This document shows, one piece after another, positions 17,140-27,147 of a stretch of DNA of 64,000 nt (its first letter is position 1; the number at the start of each line of letters is the position of its first letter). The DNA lies in the NCBI RefSeq assembly GCF_021012795.1, contig NZ_VFYU01000004.1, forward strand, positions 1-64,000, given 5' to 3'. The notes under the pieces were generated by a model. That model was not told where the DNA came from. It did not search any database and worked only from the letters and a program-made list of their open reading frames with translations. The translations under genes were made by a program, and so were the position numbers. Source of the stretch: Psychrobacter sp. I-STPA10. GTDB lineage: Bacteria; Pseudomonadota; Gammaproteobacteria; Pseudomonadales; Moraxellaceae.

Positions 17140-19689
17140 ATGATGACATTTCGCCATTCTATTTTATATCGCTCATTAGCCTTTGCCATGACTGCAACCC
17201 TTGCCAGTGTTAGCTTGACAGGCTGTGGCGGTAGCGCAGATGAACGTAAAGAAAGTTTGTATGCTCCCAGTCATGACCACCATCATGACCATGACCACGA
17301 TGGACACGAACATGACGGACACGACCATGACCATGACCACGATGGTCACGAACACGATGGACACAACCATGACCATGATGGACATGATTATGGTGATGCG
17401 GCAGGCTCAGTTAGTGCAAATAAACGCTATCCTTATAAAGGCAATTATCCTTTATCTGCGCGCGCACTCACCCCTAATAGACTGTTAGCATTTTCTAAAC
17501 TCACCAGTAATCCAGCCCTTCCCGTTATCATGGGCATGGCGAATCAACAGCCTTATTATGCCGTCAATATTACCGATGAAAGTATTACCAATCCTATCAA
17601 ACCATTAGATGATTGGATTGCTGATGCCAATGTGGTAGATATGGTCAGTCTTGGACTGTTGGTGTATGTGCTTGATGATAAAAACCGCTTATCTACCTTT
17701 GGCAGTCATGGCGACCATTTTCATGGACATGGCAATCCCAGTACCTTAACCACAGTAGCAACAAACAGCCACTTAAGCCTTGTTACCAATCCCAATCAAA
17801 AATTGCCTTATATTTTTGACAGCACCCAAGGGCAGCTATTGCAAGTTGTGCAAGACAAAAATTTTAATAGTCAAGCGGTAGCAACCAATATCGGCGGTCA
17901 GCAGTCAATTTTAGACTTTACCCCAGAGCATGTGACATGGGTCGGTGCGATGGTCGATGAAACAGTCAAAAAAGAAACCCTTGCTCACCACCCAGACTCT
18001 GGTACACAGTTTGACAACTTAGAGCAAGGACGCTGGGTTGTGGCAGGTAAAACCAATGCAGGTGAACAGAAACTGGCAGTAATCAAAGCCAATCGTGTAG
18101 GCAATGCGCCGCTTACAAAGGCTGATATCATTAGTAGTACCACCGTTGATTATCCCATTACTGCGTTAGCCAGCAGTGCCAATCATCGTTATGCCGTCAT
18201 TGTCAGCGATACTGATAATGATGCAAAAGACAAATTAACCTTTTTAGACAGTGGGCTATATTTACAATCGCATGGCGACCACAGTGACCCTGTGATTGCA
18301 CCACCGAATTGGTCACCGCAAACCATCAAAAAACCCAATCCAATGCCAAGTAGCTATCGCAATAGCCTTGAAAAATACAGCACCAGTTCAGCGATTGCCT
18401 TTGCGGGCGATAACAATACAGCTGCTGGATTTGTGGTGTTTGATGAGCATGAATTGGGGCACTCAAAAGCCATCGACTATCATCAATTAACTGACATTAA
18501 AACCGCTGGCAAGCCTACTCAAACCCATATTGTTGTTGAACCCACAGGCTCACAAGTATTGGTGGCAATTTCAGGTCAGTTATTAGGATATGAGAAAAAA
18601 GAGGGGCATTATCAACAGCTTAAGCAAACTGCGCTCACTTGCTCTACCCCACAATCATTGTTATCGCACCGCAATGGCACGCTACTTAGCTGTGATGATG
18701 GCTTATACGATGTGCAGTTGGGCTATGACAAAGCGCAATTAAAAACATTGGCATTTAAAGACGCCGGCATTGATAACCAATCATTGCTTGATAGCCTGCA
18801 ACATGCCCCATCAACGGTTGAATTTGATTATAACAATCCCAGCCCAGCCAACGTACAAAAATATCTGGCAGGCGTGACAACCTTAACCTTATATGATGAC
18901 AGCAATCCTTTACAGCTCAACGGTTTACAGTATTTTACTGGGGTTAAAGAGTTGTATTTAGATTATGCCCCTGTGCCTGATACCTCATTGATTGTCAGTA
19001 AATTCCCTAATCTTGAAACCTTAAGTGTGGCGGGTACAGGTATTCGTAACTATGACTTTTTGGCACAACTGCCCAAGCTTACCAATATCAATTTATCTGA
19101 TAACTTTATTGACCATGCAAAGGAAAATGCAGCGACAGACGATACAGCAACAAAACCTGAGCAACCCGCCACTGATTTAAGCTTTTTAAGTCGTTATCCC
19201 AACTTAACTCACGTTGCCGCTGATGCCAATAATGTCAAAGACATGCACTTTGTCAAAAGTTTGCCCAAACTAAAAGTGCTAAACCTTAACTACAACAGCA
19301 TCAGCGATGCCAGTGCCCTATCAAGCCTAAACCATTTAACCGAGCTTGGCTTGATGGAAAACAAACTCACCACCTTACCAACATTGAGCCAAAACGCTGA
19401 GTTAACAACGGTATATTTAACGGGCAATAAATTAACCAATTTATCCGCCTTTGCTAACTTGCCCAAATTAGAGCTTATCAAAGCCGATTATAACCAAATC
19501 AATAGTTTGGCAACCTTAGTACAAGTGCCAATGCTCAAAACCTTAGAATTGGCGTCCAATCAATTGACTGATAATAGCAAGGCTGATATTGACCGCTTGG
19601 CTCAGGCAAATACCCACACAACCATTACTATCTATGGTAACCCTGTTGCTAAGACTTATGGAAAAGATGTCATTGGTGGCAAATCATAG
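17140..19689 (+). CDS. His-rich lipoprotein with C-terminal leucine-rich repeats
   Basis: 849 residues; AGGA precedes the start, 47 bp after the receptor gene. The signal ends in SLTGC with Cys29. Residues about 45-83 are almost entirely His/Asp/Gly (repeats of DHDHDGHEHDG), a dense Zn(II)/Ni(II)-binding tract. The middle (about 100-540) resembles a beta-propeller and repeats the metal-like motifs SHGDHFHGHG (near 188) and SHGDHSDP (near 378), similar to the HGDHSH motif of the next gene. Residues about 560-845 contain at least eight leucine-rich repeats of 20-23 residues (LKVLNLNYNSIS, LTELGLMENKLT, LTTVYLTGNKLT, LKTLELASNQLT). The probable role is surface or periplasmic capture of metal for the receptor. 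I do not recognise this domain combination as a named family. Confidence 0.8.
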   Translation: MMTFRHSILYRSLAFAMTATLASVSLTGCGGSADERKESLYAPSHDHHHDHDHDGHEHDGHDHDHDHDGHEHDGHNHDHDGHDYGDAAGSVSANKRYPYKGNYPLSARALTPNRLLAFSKLTSNPALPVIMGMANQQPYYAVNITDESITNPIKPLDDWIADANVVDMVSLGLLVYVLDDKNRLSTFGSHGDHFHGHGNPSTLTTVATNSHLSLVTNPNQKLPYIFDSTQGQLLQVVQDKNFNSQAVATNIGGQQSILDFTPEHVTWVGAMVDETVKKETLAHHPDSGTQFDNLEQGRWVVAGKTNAGEQKLAVIKANRVGNAPLTKADIISSTTVDYPITALASSANHRYAVIVSDTDNDAKDKLTFLDSGLYLQSHGDHSDPVIAPPNWSPQTIKKPNPMPSSYRNSLEKYSTSSAIAFAGDNNTAAGFVVFDEHELGHSKAIDYHQLTDIKTAGKPTQTHIVVEPTGSQVLVAISGQLLGYEKKEGHYQQLKQTALTCSTPQSLLSHRNGTLLSCDDGLYDVQLGYDKAQLKTLAFKDAGIDNQSLLDSLQHAPSTVEFDYNNPSPANVQKYLAGVTTLTLYDDSNPLQLNGLQYFTGVKELYLDYAPVPDTSLIVSKFPNLETLSVAGTGIRNYDFLAQLPKLTNINLSDNFIDHAKENAATDDTATKPEQPATDLSFLSRYPNLTHVAADANNVKDMHFVKSLPKLKVLNLNYNSISDASALSSLNHLTELGLMENKLTTLPTLSQNAELTTVYLTGNKLTNLSAFANLPKLELIKADYNQINSLATLVQVPMLKTLELASNQLTDNSKADIDRLAQANTHTTITIYGNPVAKTYGKDVIGGKS

Positions 19690-19803
19690 ATTTTATATTC
19701 AACAATGTGCAAGGAATACAGTTGTTTATAACCAGCAGATTTAAAAACTGGCATTAAAAAACTAGCACTAAAAAACTGGTTCACCAACAAAAAGGAGCGT
19801 ATC

Positions 19804-21240
19804 ATGTTAAACACCGTTTTAAATAACCTATTGAATAAACCGCTTAAGCATAAATTACTTAAGCAAAACCCACTTACCAAAGCCATTGTCTTTGCCTTAT
19901 TTGGTGGCTTAACCATCAGCACATTAACCGCTTGTGGCTCATCAGATGACCGAGCCAATGCGGCTGCCAATCAAGCACATCATCATGACCATGACCACCA
20001 TCACGAACATGATGATAAAGTCGATGCTGAAGTGGCACAAGGTCGATTGTTTATCGCTGACCACGATAACAACAAAGCTTATGTGTATAGCCTTGCGCAA
20101 AACAAGATTATTCAAACCCTTGATGACACAGGACATATTGACACCCTACAAACCAGCCCACAAGGTAAATATGCCCTAGCATTAAACCGTGAAGACAATA
20201 AAGTGAGCTTTTATCACAGTGGTTTACGGGTCGAAGACCACGGTGACCACAGCCATAACTATGCAAACGAAGTCCGTAAAGTCTTACTTCAGCTTAACTA
20301 TGCCACCCCCAATCACTATCAAATACATGGTAAACAAGCAGGGTTATTCTTTGATGGTAAAGGGGAAAAAGGCAATCCTGTGGACAAATTTGTTGAGCCA
20401 GCAGGCTTTGCCCTTATCACTGATAGCGACATAGATGCAGGCAAACTACCTTATCAAAAACTTACCCCCAACATGCATGGCACAGCAGAGGCTCAAGGCG
20501 ATTATGTCATTACCACCGCTCGCCTAGAAAGTACAGGCAGCTCGCTTGCCGATAGAGTCGTGGTCTATCAACAGCACCATGACCATTATCACAAGCATCA
20601 AGATCTACCCACCGCTTGCCCAAGCCTGCATGGTAGCGGTAGCGCAGGTGATTACAGTGTCTTTGCCTGTGGTGATGGTGTGGTCAGTGTCCATAAAGTA
20701 GGTGATAAATTTACCTCAGAAAAACTACCAAACCCAATGAGTATCGCCAATGCCCAATGTCAGCGTCCCAACCGACCTGCCAGCCCTGCTCGTATCGGCT
20801 CATTTGCCACCAGTCCACACCATGAGTTTTTGGTGGGTACTGCCTGTGGTCAGCCACACTTAATCAACCCCACTACCAAAGCCTTTACCCCCATCACTTG
20901 GACAAGCGATGCCAGCCGCAAAGTATTAAGCTATGAATTTGACAGTAGTGGCAACTATCTATTGTTGCTTGATGACTTAGGTAAAGTCACCATTTTGGAC
21001 GTTGCACAAAACTTTAAACCCATCAAAACCCTTGATGTCATCGCAAATAGTGTTGCTGATGGTGGACATGGTGGACCGGCACTGGTGGTCAATCCCAATA
21101 GCGATAACGTCTATGTACTAGATGCCAGCAAAAAGCAAATTGTGGTCATTGACCCCAAAACAGCCAGTTTAAAACCTGCGATTGGTTTAAACTTTACGCC
21201 CTCAGAGATAACATGGTTTGGCGTGAAGAAAGAAAAATAA
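19804..21240 (+). CDS. His-rich AztD-like beta-propeller lipoprotein
   Basis: 478 residues; AAAGGAG lies 8 bases before the ATG. The signal ends in LTACG with Cys44, followed by a His/Asp tract at about 59-70 (HHHDHDHHHEHDD). The rest is a repeated beta-propeller pattern (GRLFIADHDNNKAYVYSL, TLQTSPQGKYALALNR, SSGNYLLLLDDLGKVTILDV, NVYVLDASKKQIVVIDP). An EDHGDHSHNY motif near 145-152 and HHDHYHKHQ near 258-266 match the His-rich features of the zinc metallochaperone AztD, a periplasmic propeller that loads zinc onto a binding protein. No aztABC or znuABC transporter is visible nearby, and here the protein is a predicted lipoprotein. Last gene of a probable three-gene operon ending at a terminator. 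Confidence 0.82.
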   Translation: MLNTVLNNLLNKPLKHKLLKQNPLTKAIVFALFGGLTISTLTACGSSDDRANAAANQAHHHDHDHHHEHDDKVDAEVAQGRLFIADHDNNKAYVYSLAQNKIIQTLDDTGHIDTLQTSPQGKYALALNREDNKVSFYHSGLRVEDHGDHSHNYANEVRKVLLQLNYATPNHYQIHGKQAGLFFDGKGEKGNPVDKFVEPAGFALITDSDIDAGKLPYQKLTPNMHGTAEAQGDYVITTARLESTGSSLADRVVVYQQHHDHYHKHQDLPTACPSLHGSGSAGDYSVFACGDGVVSVHKVGDKFTSEKLPNPMSIANAQCQRPNRPASPARIGSFATSPHHEFLVGTACGQPHLINPTTKAFTPITWTSDASRKVLSYEFDSSGNYLLLLDDLGKVTILDVAQNFKPIKTLDVIANSVADGGHGGPALVVNPNSDNVYVLDASKKQIVVIDPKTASLKPAIGLNFTPSEITWFGVKKEK

Positions 21241-21303
21241 CAACAATAAATAAAAATAAAAGTAACTTAAAAATAATAATAAACAATTCTAACAATGAAA
21301 AAA

Positions 21304-21330
21304 TTAACCAGCTCTCGGGCTGGTTTTTTA
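21304..21330 (+). terminator. Terminator of the zinc-uptake operon
   Basis: Stem AACCAGC / GCTGGTT with a CTCGG-type loop followed by T6, 60-90 bp after the propeller lipoprotein. Confidence 0.75.
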
Positions 21331-21335
21331 TTGCT

Positions 21336-21502
21336 TAGAACCTGTATTCACAACCAACAATGGTCGCTTTTTGCCTAAGATAGACATACTACTGCGTTAA
21401 ATTTTGGATTAAATAGAATGACTATTCGCCCCAAAATTTGCCTTGTATTACGCCATTTTAGTCTAAAAATCCCCTAATTTTGGATTATGAATACAGGTTC
21501 TT
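21336..21502. repeat. MITE-like element B, full copy (reverse orientation)
   Basis: Terminal inverted repeat AGAACCTGTATTCACAACC / GGATTATGAATACAGGTTCT around about 125 bp of interior shared with the copies at 49877-50046 and 61948-62116 (GCCTTTTTGC-type block, TAAATTTTGGATTAAATAGA, GCCTTGTATTACGC). Non-coding. It lies 70 bp beyond the ureG stop codon. Confidence 0.8.
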
Positions 21503-21571
21503 AAAATTGGCGTGGTTATCACTTATAAAGCGAACCCACCATTTATAAAAAACACAAATAAAAAATACAAA

Positions 21572-22228
21572 TTAAGCCAACATACCTCTATCTTTAATAA
21601 AGGCAATAATCTGCTCAAGCCCCTCGCCAGTTTTCATATTACTAAATACAAACGGTTTATCACCGCGCATCTTTTTAGCATCTCGTGCCATGACCTCAAG
21701 CGATGCGCCCACCATCGGTGCCAAATCCGTTTTATTAATAATCAACAAATCTGACTTGGTAATACCCGGTCCGCCTTTGCGTGGGATTTTATCGCCTGCC
21801 GACACATCAATCACATATAAGGTCAAATCAGACAACTCTGGGCTAAAGGTCGCCGCCAAGTTATCACCACCCGACTCAATAATAATCAGCTCAAGCCCTG
21901 CAAATTTGGCTTGCAATTCATCAATGGCAGTCAGATTAATTGAGGCATCTTCACGAATCGCCGTATGTGGACAGCCGCCTGTTTCTACGCCAACAATACG
22001 CTCGGCAGGCATGGCATCATGACGGGTTAAAAACTCCGAATCCTCTTTGGTATAAATGTCATTGGTCACCACCGCCATATTATATTGCTCACGCAGATTT
22101 TGGCACAGTCGTAACGTCAACGCAGTTTTACCCGAACCCACAGGACCACCAATACCAAGACGTAACGGTGATAATGTGGCAGTGGTTTGGGTTGTGCTAT
22201 TAGCAGATTTGGCAGTAAGTTGGCTCAT
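21572..22228 (-). CDS. ureG: Urease accessory GTPase UreG
   Basis: 218 residues from the ATG at 22228 (AAGGAAAA upstream); an in-frame Lys-rich extension of 23 codons further 5' is unlikely to be translated. UreG is a SIMIBI-class GTPase that delivers Ni(II) to apo-urease in the UreD-F-G complex. Motifs: P-loop [13 protein letters not shown] (about 25-37), [17 protein letters not shown] with the Cys-Pro-His nickel site, [15 protein letters not shown], and the guanine-specificity INKTDLAP. Located last in ureE-ureF-ureG, all on the minus strand. Confidence 0.97.
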   Translation of the reverse strand: MSQLTAKSANSTTQTTATLSPLRLGIGGPVGSGKTALTLRLCQNLREQYNMAVVTNDIYTKEDSEFLTRHDAMPAERIVGVETGGCPHTAIREDASINLTAIDELQAKFAGLELIIIESGGDNLAATFSPELSDLTLYVIDVSAGDKIPRKGGPGITKSDLLIINKTDLAPMVGASLEVMARDAKKMRGDKPFVFSNMKTGEGLEQIIAFIKDRGMLA

Positions 22229-22332
22229 GGATTTTCCTTTTTTCCTTTTATGCTTAGGTTTCATGGTTTTATGTTTATCTAATGGCGGTTTGCCCATTGT
22301 ATGTTAGCTGTTTGGCTAATAACAAGCGGTGT

Positions 22333-23142
22333 TTATGAACGAAATAAACGACTGTATTGCATTTCATGTTGACACGATAACATAGCAAGATTGGGTAAGC
22401 TTGCTGCTGGACAAAGCTGGGTTATTAACTCAGATAAATTATTGATTAATTCACTAGGTTGATTAAGTTGATGCTTATTGAGCCATTTGGCTAATATGGT
22501 GTCCACTTGTAACTCTAGCTCATTGATAACAGACTGTAATTTAGCTTGTAGTTGCCATAAGATACGTTGCCCTGCCATCTGCCCCAGTGGTACAGTTTTA
22601 ACCGCAGCCAATACCATGTTTTCTAACTGCCCAAAAGCATAAGTCATGGCAGTGGTTTGAGCATCTAGCTGACTGTGCTGACACACATGCACAAATAATG
22701 GCAAAAAACCTTGCTGACTAATCGAATCAGGAACGGATAATTGTAATACCGCATCTACCCATGCAGATAATGCATGTGCCAATTGACTGGCTTCTAAGGC
22801 AAACTCATGGCTTTCACGACTTGCCATATAATGCTCGGCAAGCGCATCGGCAATGGCTAACTGGTCATACTCTAATAAATAGAAATGTGCCAATAATAAC
22901 GGTAGCTCAAAGCCTAGCAAAGCCAACTGCAAATAATCTTGCAACCATGCCAATGTTGTTGACTCATCAATAACAAGCCCAGCTTCGATGGCAGCCTCTA
23001 CTCCTTGCGAGTAAGTATAACTACCAATGGGCAGATTGCTTGAGGCAAGCATCAATACTGCGCCATAAGGCACTGGTTCAGCACTTTTTATACTTAGGCT
23101 ATTTTGTTGGATATTGTCGCTAACCTTGCTAACTGGGTTCAT
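22333..23142 (-). CDS. ureF: Urease accessory protein UreF
   Basis: 269 residues, longer than many UreF (about 225) through N- and C-terminal extensions. UreF is an all-helical protein that bridges UreD and UreG and gates GTP hydrolysis during nickel insertion. The signature LMLASSNLPIGSYTYSQGVEAAIEAGLV lies in two consecutive parts near residues 30-57, and ASRESHEFALEASQL near 106-120. It starts 8 bp after ureE ends, so the two are translationally close. Confidence 0.95.
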   Translation of the reverse strand: MNPVSKVSDNIQQNSLSIKSAEPVPYGAVLMLASSNLPIGSYTYSQGVEAAIEAGLVIDESTTLAWLQDYLQLALLGFELPLLLAHFYLLEYDQLAIADALAEHYMASRESHEFALEASQLAHALSAWVDAVLQLSVPDSISQQGFLPLFVHVCQHSQLDAQTTAMTYAFGQLENMVLAAVKTVPLGQMAGQRILWQLQAKLQSVINELELQVDTILAKWLNKHQLNQPSELINNLSELITQLCPAASLPNLAMLSCQHEMQYSRLFRS

Positions 23143-23150
23143 ATAGTTTA

Positions 23151-23843
23151 CTACTTATCACAATGGACATGGCTGTGGTTATCTGTATCACTGTGGTGGT
23201 GGTTGGAACTAGGACTGAGGCTATGAGCATGGAAATGTTCACCACTGTTATGATGCGCATGTGAATGGTGCTCATGCGAATGGCTATGATTGTGACTATG
23301 ATTGTGGCTATGTCCGTGGCTATGGTCATGATTATGGTGGCTATGTCCGCCATGCTGTTGATATGCCCCTGTTTCTGGCTCAAACGCGGCTTCTACCGTC
23401 TTGGTTTGCACATCCAAACGCTGTAGCATATCGCTTAATACATGGTCAGGCTCAAAATATAACGCTGTGGGCGTAAGCATTAACGGCACATGGCGATTGC
23501 CCAAATGATAAGCCGCTTTCATCAATGCAAAGAAATCATCATCAGGAGCAGTCACTTGCGTCAAGGTTTGCTTGGCAGCACAAACTTCAAGCAAATTACC
23601 CTGTGTATCCGTCAAAATACAGCCATCTTTTAGGGTATCGGTACGCGGTAAATCAATACCCACTTGCCTGCCTGCTTGAGTTGAGGCTTTAAAGCGTGAG
23701 CGTTGGCGAGTGTCATAATCTAAGCTAAGATAATCACCTGTTTGTTTTTGCTGGGCAATTTGTTTTGTTATTTGTTCACGTTGCTGATGAGTTGGCATCT
23801 CTGTGTTTAAACGCTGAGTAAAGAGGGGTAATTTTTGTGGCAT
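23151..23843 (-). CDS. ureE: Urease accessory nickel-binding protein UreE
   Basis: 230 residues. The N-terminal half matches UreE: TRQRSRFKASTQAGRQVGIDL (split near 45-65), GCILTDTQGNLLEV, and the peptide-binding plus metal domain with AYHLGNRHVPL (about 109-119), whose His supplies the dimer-interface nickel site. The last 67 residues contain 28 His, alternating with Ser/Asn/Asp, an unusually long metal-storage tail. UreE supplies Ni(II) to UreG. AAGGAAGT precedes the ATG. First gene of ureE-F-G. Confidence 0.96.
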   Translation of the reverse strand: MPQKLPLFTQRLNTEMPTHQQREQITKQIAQQKQTGDYLSLDYDTRQRSRFKASTQAGRQVGIDLPRTDTLKDGCILTDTQGNLLEVCAAKQTLTQVTAPDDDFFALMKAAYHLGNRHVPLMLTPTALYFEPDHVLSDMLQRLDVQTKTVEAAFEPETGAYQQHGGHSHHNHDHSHGHSHNHSHNHSHSHEHHSHAHHNSGEHFHAHSLSPSSNHHHSDTDNHSHVHCDK

Positions 23844-24010
23844 GGTGAGTACTTCCTTGCTTGGATTTTATAAAATTTACCAGTGATAAAACAGATAGGA
23901 TAAGTGTAGCGGTTTGTCAAAGCTTCTACTATAGTAAGACTGATATTATTTATAATTCATTTTCATTCTAAAATACGTTACAAAAACTTAAGACACTGAT
24001 GGAGCATATT

Positions 24011-24607
24011 ATGCTGACTAAACCTCCCGAAAAACAAATCAGAGCATTTTACACGCCAGAATTTATCAGGGTATATCAGGCTTATGGTGATGCTATTGTA
24101 AAAGACATTGAGAAAAATGGCACTTTTTCACCACCCAGCTTTTCTTTGACACGTATGACGTGGATTAAACCCTCATTTTGTTGGATGATGTATCGTAGTG
24201 GCTGGGGTTATAAAGATGCGAAACAAAATAATATTCTAGCCATAGATATAACTCACGAAGGATTTTTATGGTGCTTGCAACATGCCATGTTGAGCAAACA
24301 ACATCCGAATTTAAGTGCAGAAGAATTTGCGAAGTTAAAAGAACATAGCCCTGTCGTGATTCAATGGGACCCCGAGCGTGATATCCAGCTTAATAAACTG
24401 GATTATCGCTCTATTCAAATTGGCATCAAAAATGAAGCCGTAGAAAAATATGTAAATGAATGGATCGTTAATATCACCAATATCACGAGCGAATGTCAGC
24501 ATATCAAAGCGTTGGTGGATAAGGGCGAAATTGAGAGGGCAAAGCTCCTATTGCCTGATGAGCAAATTTATCCTATTAACCAATATGATTATCCCTATCT
24601 TTTTTAA
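24011..24607 (+). CDS. DUF4291 family protein
   Basis: 198 residues from the ATG at 24011, preceded by GGAG at 24001-24004; an ATG at 23999 lies before the ribosome site. The DUF4291 pattern is clear: KQIRAFYTPEFIRVYQAYGD at the N-terminus, then FSLTRMTWIKPSFCWMMYRS (about 44-63), GWGYKDAKQ, and IQWDPERDIQLNKLDYRSIQ (about 116-135). The family has no established function. It sits on the plus strand, opposite to and inside the urease cluster, between pncB-DUF2238 and ureEFG, with a MITE-like element just downstream. Confidence 0.85.
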   Translation: MLTKPPEKQIRAFYTPEFIRVYQAYGDAIVKDIEKNGTFSPPSFSLTRMTWIKPSFCWMMYRSGWGYKDAKQNNILAIDITHEGFLWCLQHAMLSKQHPNLSAEEFAKLKEHSPVVIQWDPERDIQLNKLDYRSIQIGIKNEAVEKYVNEWIVNITNITSECQHIKALVDKGEIERAKLLLPDEQIYPINQYDYPYLF

Positions 24608-24662
24608 TTTTAATAGGAAGTTTTTAACAAACTGTTTTTTAATAAATAATGCAGAGGTATAT

Positions 24663-24868
24663 TTAGGGTCTGTTGAACTTTCACCCCGTCAGGCTAATAT
24701 CTACAAGGGATACAGCTACTTTTTACTTTCATGTAAAAATTGGCTAAATTTGCCTTATTCTGCGTTAATGAACTGGTTAATATCTAGATATTACCTGCGT
24801 TCATTGCCTTGACTAAGACAAATTGCCCTCAATTTTTCCTATGAAGTTGAATCTTCAACAGACCCTTA
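24663..24868. repeat. MITE-like element D, copy 2 (inverse orientation)
   Basis: GGGTCTGTTGAACTTTC at the left and TTCAACAGACCC at the right, flanked by TTA on both sides (24663-24665, 24866-24868), a possible 3-bp target duplication. The interior (ACAAGGGATACAGCT, TTTCATGTAAAAATTGGC, TTATTCTGCGTTAATGAAC) is the reverse complement of the copy at 2316-2534. Confidence 0.75.
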
Positions 24869-24896
24869 GTCATTTTGCTATTAGCTAAACTCATTT

Positions 24897-25586
24897 TTAC
24901 TCACCTTGCACTGTCTTTTGAATACTTAAATCCTGCCATTTGCGAAAAAATATTAAAAATACAATCGAGCCAATGAGCGCCATAAACATATCAGATTGCG
25001 TATCCCACACATAACCTTGTGTACCCAAAAATGCCTCTGCATCTTCACCAATTACCAACGCTGTCCACCACTCTATCATCTCATAAAAAGCACTAAACGC
25101 CAGACAAAAGGACACCACAAACACACAGCGCCAGCGTTCATTTTTGACCACATTCAAACGAAGTAACAACTCTCTGGCAATACACGCAGGCACAAATCCT
25201 TGGATAAAATGCCCCACTTTATCATAGTGATTGCGACTCCAACCAAACCAATCGGCAAAGGTATCAAACAAAGGCACTTGGGCATAAGTATAATGACCAC
25301 CGACCATTAATATACAGCAATGCAGTAAGATAAAAGCATAGGTGAGCCTAGATAAAGGAAACTTTGCATAAGTCATCGCCAACACAGCCAAACCAATCAA
25401 CGCAGGTATGACTTCCAAAAACCATGTCAAATAGCTTTTGGGAGCAATACCTGACCAAATCAGCACTGTAAAAAATACAACCAACCAAACGATTTTATAC
25501 AAACCATGATGGTTGTTCCCACTTGGCTTTTTATCACTTAACTTTTTATTATTTAGCAGGGTCAAAGTATAGATACTCTTAATCAC
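24897..25586 (-). CDS. DUF2238 (YjdF-like) inner-membrane protein
   Basis: 229 residues with six hydrophobic segments. The DUF2238/YjdF signature is visible: GGHYTYAQVPLF, then FGWSRNHYDKVGHFIQGFVP (about 118-137), AFYEMIEWWTALVIGEDAEA (about 166-185) and FLGTQGYVWDTQSDMFMALIG. Function unknown in the family. It lies 66 bp downstream of pncB on the same strand and may be co-transcribed with it. Confidence 0.85.
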   Translation of the reverse strand: MIKSIYTLTLLNNKKLSDKKPSGNNHHGLYKIVWLVVFFTVLIWSGIAPKSYLTWFLEVIPALIGLAVLAMTYAKFPLSRLTYAFILLHCCILMVGGHYTYAQVPLFDTFADWFGWSRNHYDKVGHFIQGFVPACIARELLLRLNVVKNERWRCVFVVSFCLAFSAFYEMIEWWTALVIGEDAEAFLGTQGYVWDTQSDMFMALIGSIVFLIFFRKWQDLSIQKTVQGE

Positions 25587-25652
25587 TGTAGCGGATAGCA
25601 GGATTGGCTATTCATAAATAACTTTGAGAAAAATTCAATTATTCCCTAGTCC

Positions 25653-26927
25653 CTAATTCTCATCTTCAATATCAAAAACTTGGCGTAAATAGGCTAAGTA
25701 AGTGTCGTTGTTTATCATGGTTTTACCGGGGCTGTCAGAGAGTTTGGCGACCGGCTGCCCATTACATTCGACCAGTTTAAGCACAATGTTAAGCTGGGTT
25801 AAGCCCATGTCATTGGTAAGATTGGTGCCGATGCCAAAGCTGGTTTTTATGCGCTCTTTAAAGTATTGGTGTAGCTCCCATGCTTTGTTGATGGTCAGTC
25901 CATCGCTAAAGGTGAGAATTTTGGTTTTGGGGTCGATTTTGAGTTTTTGGTAGTGGGCAATGGCTTTTTCGCCCCAGACATATGGGTCACCACTGTCATG
26001 GCGTAGCCCATCAAAGAGCTTGGCAAAATACAAGTCAAAGTCTTTTAAAAAAGCATCCATACCGACCACATCGGTAAGCGCAATACCCAAATCACCTCGG
26101 TATTCATGTACCCATGCCTCTAAGGCGGCTTTTTGTGAATCACGTAGGCGCACATCTAAGGCTTGGAAAGCCTGCATAAACTCATGAGCCATCGTACCAA
26201 TCGGGGTCATTTTTAGAGTCTTGGCAAGATAGACGTTGGATGTACCACGCACGATGCTGGGCTCAGCTTTGTGCAAAGTTTTGACCACATGCGCTTGCCA
26301 GCTTTTACTAAATCGACGCCGAGTACCAAAATCAGCAATGATAAACGGTGGGTGGTTGCGTTGTTGTTGCCCTGCCAGCTCATGCAGGCGTTCAACTTTT
26401 TGTTGTAGTCGCTGCTCGCCTTCTGCCAGCACGGCTGGGGTGCTCAGACGTTGATAATACAGCTCATTGACGATGGCTAAGACAAATATTTCAAAAAACA
26501 TCGCTTGTATCATTGGTCCTTCGATGTCGATACATAGCCTGTCTTTGCTATCAATACTCACTGTAATAAATCGGCGTTTCAGCTGGAATAGCTCCAAATA
26601 ATCGACAAAATCTGAGCCAATAAAGCGCAGACTACGCAGATAATCCAGCTCATCTTGACTAAAACGCAATTCACACAGATGGTCAAGTTGTTGCTCTAAG
26701 TCGGTTTGAATGTCTTTTAACGGGTAAGTAGTCTCTTTATAGTTACGACAGCGAAAGCGATACACACCATGGGTTTGTGGAAACTGATGTAACATGGCTT
26801 GTAACATGGTGAATTTGTACAAGTCATTATCAAGTAGTGAGGTAATAATAGGGGTGCTTGTTTGTGGCTGAGTGCTGTTTTTGTTAGGGCTGTTATCAGC
26901 ATTATTATTATCGATATTGTTTGTCAT
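25653..26927 (-). CDS. pncB: Nicotinate phosphoribosyltransferase
   Basis: 424 residues from the ATG at 26927 (AAAGGAA 7 bases upstream; the ATG at 26933 is too close to it). Converts nicotinate and PRPP to nicotinate mononucleotide in NAD salvage. Family signatures: [20 protein letters not shown] split near 35-54, [22 protein letters not shown] (about 196-210), [27 protein letters not shown] and [10 protein letters not shown] near the C-terminus. An Asn/Asp-rich N-terminal extension of about 28 residues is not part of the domain. It lies between ureBC and the ureEFG block. Confidence 0.96.
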   Translation of the reverse strand: MTNNIDNNNADNSPNKNSTQPQTSTPIITSLLDNDLYKFTMLQAMLHQFPQTHGVYRFRCRNYKETTYPLKDIQTDLEQQLDHLCELRFSQDELDYLRSLRFIGSDFVDYLELFQLKRRFITVSIDSKDRLCIDIEGPMIQAMFFEIFVLAIVNELYYQRLSTPAVLAEGEQRLQQKVERLHELAGQQQRNHPPFIIADFGTRRRFSKSWQAHVVKTLHKAEPSIVRGTSNVYLAKTLKMTPIGTMAHEFMQAFQALDVRLRDSQKAALEAWVHEYRGDLGIALTDVVGMDAFLKDFDLYFAKLFDGLRHDSGDPYVWGEKAIAHYQKLKIDPKTKILTFSDGLTINKAWELHQYFKERIKTSFGIGTNLTNDMGLTQLNIVLKLVECNGQPVAKLSDSPGKTMINNDTYLAYLRQVFDIEDEN

Positions 26928-27147
26928 AAACATTCCTTTTAAAGCGAATAAACTGTTGAGTAAATAAACAGGATTGAGTTGTTTTTATTTTTTGAATCTA
27001 AGTTTAAGTTAATAAATAAAATCCAAAATCAAGCCAAAGTTTACCACTGTTTACTCACATTGGCTAAGACAAAACTTAGCCATACCAAAATGACCAAAAC
27101 ACTCATCTACGACAATTAAGCTCGCCTAAATGTAAACTTGTATAACC

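Noticed and set aside
17225..17488. Met/Thr-rich frames over the His-rich tract
   Set aside because: Alternative-frame translation of CAT/GAC repeats within the lipoprotein gene.
24456..24812. Open frame overlapping the DUF4291 gene and the downstream repeat
   Set aside because: It is a shadow frame of DUF4291 that runs into a MITE-like element with a copy elsewhere.
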